A DNA stretch of 29,935 nucleotides. It comes from Neobacillus cucumis. Its GTDB lineage: Bacteria > Bacillota > Bacilli > Bacillales_B > DSM-18226. Each line of letters starts with the position of its first letter. Position 1 is the first letter of the stretch. Under the pieces are notes generated by a model. It was not told the origin of the DNA. It searched no databases and saw only the letters and a program-made list of their open reading frames with translations. The position numbers were made by a program, and so were the translations under genes. Below, in pieces: positions 24,942 to 29,935 of the stretch. The stretch is from positions 1 through 29,935 of the forward strand of contig NZ_JAMBOH010000043.1 in assembly GCF_023715505.1 (NCBI RefSeq). Reading direction: 5' to 3'.

Positions 24942-26267
24942 ATGCATAAGTATTTTGAGTTTGAAAAACATGGCACAAATTATCGTCGTGAATTTATTGG
25001 GGGCTTAACCACCTTCTTAGCGATGGCTTATATACTAGTTGTAAACCCGTTAACATTATCACTTGCATCCATCAAAGACTTTCCAGATGCATTAAGAATG
25101 GACTACGGTGCAGTATTTGTGGCCACAGCCCTAGCATCAGCCCTTGGTTCCATTGTAATGGGTCTGCTTGGAAAGTATCCGCTGGCATTAGCGCCGGGTA
25201 TGGGTTTAAATGCTTTCTTTGCTTATACTGTTGTTTTAGGAAGTGGTATTCCTTGGCAGCATGCACTAGGTGCGGTTCTTATTTCCGGTATCTTCTTTCT
25301 TTTACTAACACTTACAGGTCTTCGTGAAAAAATTATTAACGCAATACCAGCTGATTTAAAGCATGCAGTTGGGGCAGGTATTGGTTTGTTTATTACATTT
25401 GTTGGCTTACAAAATGCTAAGATTATTGTCAATAATGATGCAACACTAGTTGGTTTGGGGGATTTAACTGCTCCTTCAACACTTTTGGCGATTTTTGGTA
25501 TCATCGTTACAGTTATTTTGATGACAAGAGGAATTAATGGAGCTGTTTTCTACGGTATGGTAATTACCGTTATTGTAGGAATGATCTTTGGAGAAATTAA
25601 GATGCCTCATAAAGTGGTAGATACAGTTCCAAGTTTAGCACCTACTTTTGGTGCGGCATTTCAATCGTTTGGTGACAGTTCTTTTTATACGACATCCATG
25701 CTCGGAATTATTTTGACTTTCTTGTTTGTTGATTTCTTTGATAACGCAGGAACGTTGGTGGCTGTAGCAAACCAAGCAGGAATCATGAAAGATAATAAAC
25801 TTCCTCGCGCTGGCCGAGCGTTAATTTCTGATTCAATTGCAACAACTGTCGGTGCTGTCCTTGGTACTTCAACAACAACTTCTTACATTGAATCATCAGC
25901 AGGGGTTGCTGCTGGAGCAAGAACAGGGTTTGCTTCATTAGTTACTGCCGGACTGTTTATCTTATCACTCTTTTTCTTCCCGTTACTGTCCGTTGTAACA
26001 GCACCGGTAACGGCACCAGCTTTAATCATTGTTGGGGTATTGATGGTTTCCTCATTAGGTAATATTGATTGGAAAAAATTTGAGATTGCTGTTCCAGCAT
26101 TCTTAACAATGATTGCAATGCCGCTGTCATACAGTATTGCTACTGGGATTGCAGTAGGGTTTATTTTCTACCCGATTACAATGATTGTAAAAGGCCGCAT
26201 AAAAGAGATTAACCCAATCATGTACCTATTCTTTGTGATCTTTGTGTTATATTTTATCTTAAAATAA
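24942..26267 (+). CDS. pbuG: Hypoxanthine/guanine permease, AzgA-type NCS2 family
   Basis: The 441-residue protein has about 12-14 hydrophobic segments and the family landmarks: REFIGGLTTFLAMAYILVVNP at the N-terminus, LALAPGMGLNAFFAYTV in TM3, FVDFFDNAGTLVAVANQAG in the TM8 region, and GTSTTTSYIESSAGVAAGAR in TM10. It imports guanine and hypoxanthine by proton symport. AGGGGG precedes the ATG by about seven bases. It is controlled by a guanine riboswitch and probably PurR, and follows guaA as in B. subtilis. PbuO is the close alternative; position favours PbuG. Confidence 0.94.
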   Translation: MHKYFEFEKHGTNYRREFIGGLTTFLAMAYILVVNPLTLSLASIKDFPDALRMDYGAVFVATALASALGSIVMGLLGKYPLALAPGMGLNAFFAYTVVLGSGIPWQHALGAVLISGIFFLLLTLTGLREKIINAIPADLKHAVGAGIGLFITFVGLQNAKIIVNNDATLVGLGDLTAPSTLLAIFGIIVTVILMTRGINGAVFYGMVITVIVGMIFGEIKMPHKVVDTVPSLAPTFGAAFQSFGDSSFYTTSMLGIILTFLFVDFFDNAGTLVAVANQAGIMKDNKLPRAGRALISDSIATTVGAVLGTSTTTSYIESSAGVAAGARTGFASLVTAGLFILSLFFFPLLSVVTAPVTAPALIIVGVLMVSSLGNIDWKKFEIAVPAFLTMIAMPLSYSIATGIAVGFIFYPITMIVKGRIKEINPIMYLFFVIFVLYFILK

Positions 26268-26281
26268 ATCAAACACTCCGG

Positions 26282-26311
26282 GGGAACTGTGACCATACAG
26301 TTCCCTTTTTG
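26282..26311 (+). terminator. Terminator of pbuG
   Basis: A perfect 9-bp stem, GGGAACTGT (26282-26290) with ACAGTTCCC (26297-26305), has a 6-base loop and is followed by TTTTTG. Confidence 0.9.
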
Positions 26312-26373
26312 TATATCGGGGCGAAATTGTGACAGACTACTTTCATTATTTGAATCTTTGTCGAACAATGTCG

Positions 26374-26402
26374 TTGACTTACTGTTTAACCTCTTATAAC
26401 AT
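26374..26402 (+). promoter_or_regulatory. Sigma-A promoter of glcT
   Basis: TTGACT (26374-26379), 17 bp and TAACAT (26397-26402) lie 40 bp before the chosen glcT ATG and exclude the longer reading frame that begins at 26329. Confidence 0.6.
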
Positions 26403-26442
26403 GAAAATAGTAAGTGTTTGCAGGAGAAACGGGGGTGAAGGT

Positions 26443-27285
26443 ATGGCGAACCTATTAATCGATAAAGTATTAAATAACAATGTATTAATTGCTGAACACC
26501 CTTCCTTCAAAGAAGTTGTCTTGATTGGGAAAGGTATAGGGTTTAATCGCAAACGAGGCGACTATATTGAAACAGAAACCGTTGAAAAGCTTTTTGTTTT
26601 GAAAGATGAAAAGGAGCAGGAAAATTACATTAAATTGCTTCCGTTTATTGATTTAGATTATTTAGAGGTCATTATCTCTGCGATTGATATAATCAAACAG
26701 CGTACACATACAGATTTAAATGAACATATTCATGTGGCCCTAACAGACCACTTAATGTTCGCCCTTACAAGAGCATCGAAAGGAATGGAAATGAGGAATC
26801 CATTTTTAGTCGAAACAAAGGCGCTTTATCGGCATGAATATGAAATCGCTTCAACGGTGGTTGAACACATTGGTGAAAAAACAGGAATACTCCTTCCAGT
26901 AGGTGAAATCGGATTTATTGCTTTACACATTCATAGTGCCTTGACCAATAAAGATTTATCGGATGTTAATCAGCACTCACAGCTTGTCAGCAGATTAGTT
27001 GCCATGGTTGAGGATCAATTTGATATTGAAATTGACAAGGAAAGTATTGATTACATGAGGCTTGTCCGCCATCTCCGTTTCGCAATTGAACGCGTGATAA
27101 AAGCTGAAAAGGTTGAGGAACCAGAAAAAATTGCAAACCTATTGAAAGTTGAATATCCGGTGTGCTATAATCTCTCATGGAAGCTCATTAAAGTGATGCA
27201 GCAAACATTAAAAATGAAGGTTTTCAATGCAGAGGCCGTTTATCTAACGATGCATTTGCAGAGACTTCAAAATAAATTTAAATAG
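26443..27285 (+). CDS. glcT: PtsG antiterminator GlcT (BglG/SacY family)
   Basis: From the ATG at 26443 the protein has 280 residues. The RNA-binding CAT domain is about 1-55 (KVLNNNVLIAEHP, GKGIGFNRKRGD). PRD1 (about 65-170) has H103 in TDHLMF and H162/H164 in LHIH. PRD2 (about 172-280) has H210 in RHLRF and H271 in MHLQRL. Without glucose, EIIGlc phosphorylates a PRD and inactivates the protein; with glucose, GlcT binds the RAT RNA before ptsG and prevents termination. An ATG-like start at 26329 would add 38 residues that lie upstream of the promoter and do not resemble the family. GGGGGTGA lies just upstream. The gene directly precedes ptsG. Confidence 0.96.
   Translation: MANLLIDKVLNNNVLIAEHPSFKEVVLIGKGIGFNRKRGDYIETETVEKLFVLKDEKEQENYIKLLPFIDLDYLEVIISAIDIIKQRTHTDLNEHIHVALTDHLMFALTRASKGMEMRNPFLVETKALYRHEYEIASTVVEHIGEKTGILLPVGEIGFIALHIHSALTNKDLSDVNQHSQLVSRLVAMVEDQFDIEIDKESIDYMRLVRHLRFAIERVIKAEKVEEPEKIANLLKVEYPVCYNLSWKLIKVMQQTLKMKVFNAEAVYLTMHLQRLQNKFK
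27256..27284 (+). promoter_or_regulatory. Possible ptsG promoter
   Basis: TTGCAG (27256-27261), 17 bp and TAAATA (27279-27284) lie at the very end of glcT and would start the RNA near 27291, just before the RAT. Confidence 0.5.
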
Positions 27286-27300
27286 CACTTATTATTTTTT

Positions 27301-27329
27301 ACGTGTTACTGATTCGATCAGGCATGAGT
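27301..27329 (+). promoter_or_regulatory. RAT antiterminator site bound by GlcT
   Basis: The stretch ACGTGTTACTGATTCGATCA and the following GGCATGAGT form the RAT hairpin, with CTGAT/ATCAG at its core. It closely resembles the B. subtilis ptsG RAT. Its 3' part, AGGCATGAGT (27320-27329), is also the left arm of the terminator, so the two structures exclude each other. Confidence 0.92.
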
Positions 27330-27416
27330 GGAAAGTATTAATTGAATTGAAGGATTTGGGGTATTCTATACCTAAACACTTTCGTTTCAATAGTACTTTT
27401 ACTCATGCCTTTTTTG
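27320..27416 (+). terminator. GlcT-controlled terminator in the ptsG leader
   Basis: AGGCATGAGT (27320-27329) pairs perfectly with ACTCATGCCT (27401-27410), followed by TTTTTG. The arms extend inward through GAAAGTA and ATTGAA against TTCAAT and TACTTT, giving a long hairpin. Confidence 0.9.
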
Positions 27417-27476
27417 TTATTTTTTACCTATTGTGTAACCGCTTAATGAGCTAAAAAAATTCAGGAGGTCATTTAA

Positions 27477-29522
27477 ATGAAAAACGCTTTTGGTACATTA
27501 CAAAAAGTCGGTAAAGCGCTTATGTTACCAGTTGCTCTTTTACCGGCTGCCGGTATTTTACTTGCAATAGGTGCGGCATTAGTGAATCCGGCATTATTAA
27601 ACTTAGCGCCTTGGCTAGATAATAGCGGGATCGCTATGGTTGCAAATGTAATGCAAAATGCTGGTAATATTGTTTTTGGTAACTTGCCGCTTTTATTTGC
27701 GGTTGGTGTTGCTGTAGGTTTAGCTGGGGGAGAAGGAACAGCTGGTCTAGCAGCGATTATAGGGTACTTAATTATGAATGTAACAATGGGTACAGTTTTA
27801 GGTATTGATGCGAAGGATATTAATGGAACAAGTTATGTGAGTGTTCTTGGTGTACCAACACTACAAACAGGGGTTTTCGGCGGGATTATCGTAGGTATCA
27901 TTGCTTCCTCTCTATATAACAAGTTTTTCGAGATTGAATTACCATCTTATTTAGGTTTCTTTGCTGGAAAGCGTTTCGTTCCAATTATCACAGCTGCTAC
28001 AGCAATCATCCTTGGATTAATCATGCTAGTGATTTGGCCGCCAATTCAATCTGGATTGAACGCATTCTCTAACAACATGGTTAATGCGAACCTAACTCTT
28101 TCTGCATTTATTTTCGGGGTTATTGAACGTTCGTTGATTCCATTTGGATTACATCATATTTTCTATTCACCTTTCTGGTATGAATTCGGAACGTATACTA
28201 CTAAAGCAGGTCAGGTTGTTCACGGTGACCAGCGTATCTTTATGGCTCAGATTTCAGATCACGTAAAAAATCTTACTGCTGGTACATTTATGACTGGTAA
28301 ATTCCCATTCATGATGTTTGGTCTTCCAGCAGCGGCATTAGCAATCTATCATGAAGCTAAGCCTGAAAAGAAAGTGTTTGTTGGTGGTTTAATGGCATCG
28401 GCTGGTCTAACTGCTTTCCTAACAGGTATTACTGAACCAATTGAATTCTCATTCCTATTCGTTGCTCCAATATTGTTTGGTATTCATGCTATATTTGCTG
28501 GTTTATCATTTATGGTAATGCATCTGTTAGATGTAAAAATCGGTATGACATTCTCTGGTGGTTTAATTGACTATGTACTATTTGGATTAATCAATCCACA
28601 GACACATGCATGGCTTGTAATTCCAGTTGGTCTTGTGTTTGCGGTTATTTACTACTTTGGTTTCCGTTTTGCAATTCGTAAGTTTGATCTTAAAACACCT
28701 GGTCGTGAGCTAGAGGAAGAAGAAGGCGAACAAACAGCAGGAAAGGCTGCAGGCGGAGATTTAGCTACTAATATTTTAGATGCTATGGGCGGTAGGGATA
28801 ATATCGCAAATCTTGATGCGTGTATTACACGTCTTCGTGTATCGGTAAAAGATATTAAAAATGTTAACAAAGATGAATTAAAACGACTTGGTGCGGCAGG
28901 TGTACTTGAAGTAGGTAACAATATTCAGGCTATCTTTGGCCCACGTTCTGAAACCATTAAAGGTCAAATGAAAGATATCATGTCAGGGAAACGTCCTCGT
29001 GCAGCGGCTCCTGAACAAAAGCAGGCTCAGACTACTACTACTGATGCTATGCAGAATGCACGTCAAAACGAAGTATTCGCTGCACCACTTAAGGGTGAAA
29101 TCAAGCCAATTACGGAAGTTCCTGACCAAGTGTTTGCTGGTAAGATGATGGGTGATGGTTTTGCGATTGTACCTTCAGAAGGTATGGTGGTATCACCTGT
29201 TAATGGTAAGATTGTTAACTTGTTCCCAACTAAACATGCGATTGGCATTCTTTCTGATACTGGACGTGAGATCCTCATCCATGTAGGGATTGATACGGTT
29301 AACTTAAAAGGTCAAGGATTCGAAACATTAGTGACAGAAAATGAAATTATTGAGCAAGGTCAGCCACTCTTGAAGTTCGATATTAACTATATTAAAGAAA
29401 ATGCAACTTCTACTATTACTCCGGTTGTCTTCACAAACCTAGCCGAAGGCGAAAAGGTGGTAATTGAGAAGTCGGGTCAAGTTAATATGAAACAAGAAGG
29501 TATTGTTAAGATCACTAAGTAA
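27477..29522 (+). CDS. ptsG: PTS glucose-specific transporter EIICBA
   Basis: The 681-residue protein joins three domains. EIIC (about 1-405) is the membrane channel, with the sugar-site motif GITEPIEF at 317-324. EIIB (about 425-505) has the phosphorylated cysteine C449 in [13 protein letters not shown] linker rich in Q, T and A follows (about 507-530), then EIIA (about 530-681) with the phosphorylated histidine H602 in [11 protein letters not shown]. It imports and phosphorylates glucose using phosphate from HPr. AGGAGG lies upstream of the ATG. Expression depends on GlcT through the leader switch. The order C-B-A and linkage to glcT identify PtsG rather than the N-acetylglucosamine NagP. 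Confidence 0.96.
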   Translation: MKNAFGTLQKVGKALMLPVALLPAAGILLAIGAALVNPALLNLAPWLDNSGIAMVANVMQNAGNIVFGNLPLLFAVGVAVGLAGGEGTAGLAAIIGYLIMNVTMGTVLGIDAKDINGTSYVSVLGVPTLQTGVFGGIIVGIIASSLYNKFFEIELPSYLGFFAGKRFVPIITAATAIILGLIMLVIWPPIQSGLNAFSNNMVNANLTLSAFIFGVIERSLIPFGLHHIFYSPFWYEFGTYTTKAGQVVHGDQRIFMAQISDHVKNLTAGTFMTGKFPFMMFGLPAAALAIYHEAKPEKKVFVGGLMASAGLTAFLTGITEPIEFSFLFVAPILFGIHAIFAGLSFMVMHLLDVKIGMTFSGGLIDYVLFGLINPQTHAWLVIPVGLVFAVIYYFGFRFAIRKFDLKTPGRELEEEEGEQTAGKAAGGDLATNILDAMGGRDNIANLDACITRLRVSVKDIKNVNKDELKRLGAAGVLEVGNNIQAIFGPRSETIKGQMKDIMSGKRPRAAAPEQKQAQTTTTDAMQNARQNEVFAAPLKGEIKPITEVPDQVFAGKMMGDGFAIVPSEGMVVSPVNGKIVNLFPTKHAIGILSDTGREILIHVGIDTVNLKGQGFETLVTENEIIEQGQPLLKFDINYIKENATSTITPVVFTNLAEGEKVVIEKSGQVNMKQEGIVKITK

Positions 29523-29523
29523 G

Positions 29524-29567
29524 TTTAAAAAAGAAGCTGCCGAATGGCTGGCTTCTTTTTTAAATTG
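29524..29567 (+). terminator. Terminator of ptsG
   Basis: TTTAAAAAAGAAGC (29524-29537) pairs perfectly with GCTTCTTTTTTAAA (29551-29564), with an inner GCC/GGC. The T run lies in the right arm, so the hairpin may work in both directions. Confidence 0.85.
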
Positions 29568-29602
29568 ATAGGAGAAAAGAAATGAAAAAGTGAAATTTGG
29601 TA

Positions 29603-29631
29603 TTGACCCCACATAACCATGGTGGTATTAT
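29603..29631 (+). promoter_or_regulatory. rRNA operon promoter P1
   Basis: TTGACC (29603-29608), 17 bp and TATTAT (29626-29631) form the upstream of two near-consensus promoters before the 16S gene. Confidence 0.7.
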
Positions 29632-29684
29632 ATTCAAGCGGTTGTTGAGAGGAAAGTTAATAACAATTTCAAGCAAAAAAGTTA

Positions 29685-29713
29685 TTGACTCGATTTCAAC
29701 GATGTGTTATATT
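29685..29713 (+). promoter_or_regulatory. rRNA operon promoter P2
   Basis: TTGACT (29685-29690), 17 bp and TATATT (29708-29713) lie 82 bp after P1. The start is near 29720. Tandem sigma-A promoters are usual for Bacillus rrn operons. Confidence 0.85.
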
Positions 29714-29750
29714 AGTAAAGTTGCTTCTGATGAGGCATTATTGAAATGAT

Positions 29751-29764
29751 TGTTCTTTGAAAAC
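29751..29764 (+). promoter_or_regulatory. rRNA leader boxA antitermination element
   Basis: TGTTCTTTGAAAAC is the boxA-type sequence found in Bacillus rRNA leaders, bound as RNA by NusB/NusE to protect rRNA transcription from termination. Confidence 0.75.
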
Positions 29765-29845
29765 TAAACAAACAAAAACGTCAACAAACAATAATATTAG
29801 TTTTTATATGAAACTAAGCCAACGTAACAAAATGAGCTAATCAAC

Positions 29846-29935
29846 TTTCATGGAGAGTTTGATCCTGGCTCAGGACGAACGCTGGCGGCGTGCCTAATAC
29901 ATGCAAGTCGAGCGAATCTTTCGGAACTTGTTCCG
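29846..29935 (+). rRNA. rrs: 16S ribosomal RNA, 5' end (truncated by the window)
   Basis: GAGAGTTTGATCCTGGCTCA, the universal 27F region, is followed by GACGAACGCTGGCGGCGTGC. The start is set by matching the Bacillus mature end TTTATCGGAGAG to TTTCATGGAGAG here. About 90 of some 1550 bases are present. Confidence 0.98.

Noticed and set aside
26329..26442. Longer GlcT frame with 38 extra N-terminal residues.
   Set aside because: The extension spans the glcT promoter (26374-26402), and the family begins at the KVLNNNVL segment just after the chosen ATG.
29571..29593. AGGAGAAAAGAAATG followed by AAAAAGTGA between ptsG and the rRNA promoters.
   Set aside because: A ribosome site followed by a three-codon frame; probably chance or the relic of a lost gene, with nothing further to support it.

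Overview
The window is a low-GC Firmicute chromosome segment, almost certainly from a Bacillaceae species of Bacillus/Neobacillus type. Three things support this. The block MoxR ATPase, DUF58 protein, transglutaminase-like membrane protein, guaA, pbuG follows the yeaC-yeaD-yebA-guaA-pbuG order of Bacillus subtilis. A GlcT/ptsG pair carries a recognisable RAT antiterminator. The 5' end of a Bacillus-type 16S rRNA gene closes the window. Shine-Dalgarno sites are strong, and GTG and TTG starts are common. No insertion sequence, phage gene, CRISPR array or tRNA gene was seen.

Layout. (1) 1-93: tail of an unidentified gene, with a terminator. (2) 435-3725: an AraC-type regulator divergent from an intracellular family 3 glycoside hydrolase, with palindromic repeats and a cre-like site between them. 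(3) 3851-11077: a catabolic island. A divergent PAS/AAA+ sigma-54 activator faces a textbook -24/-12 promoter that drives a Rieske oxygenase of the quaternary-ammonium type, an aldehyde dehydrogenase and a D-malate/tartrate-type dehydrogenase. A DUF3311 protein and a sodium:solute symporter follow. (4) 11170-17941: a CocE/NonD hydrolase, a secreted M14 carboxypeptidase on the minus strand, a YpfJ-type zinc metallopeptidase and a membrane-anchored LysM/SH3 protein. (5) 18182-22565: the MoxR, DUF58 and transglutaminase operon. (6) 22562-26305: purine salvage and GMP synthesis, with a guanine riboswitch before guaA and a PurR-type operator plus a second guanine riboswitch before pbuG. (7) 26374-29563: glcT and ptsG. 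(8) 29603-29935: tandem rRNA promoters, boxA and the 16S 5' end.

The most interesting part is region 3. An oxygenase colinear with carnitine monooxygenase CntA at its metal-ligand positions, an aldehyde dehydrogenase and a D-malate-type dehydrogenase together match the known route L-carnitine to trimethylamine plus malic semialdehyde, then D-malate, then pyruvate. Here the genes sit under sigma-54 control in a Gram-positive, use a sodium symporter with a DUF3311 partner as the likely importer, and lack a linked reductase (CntB). The substrate assignment is inference from the enzyme set.

Regulation is unusually legible. The window shows a sigma-54 promoter with candidate activator palindromes, cre-like sites, two guanine riboswitches with visible competing terminator/antiterminator pairings, a perfect 20-bp inverted repeat with CGAAC cores at PurBox spacing, the RAT/terminator switch of ptsG, and tandem rrn promoters.
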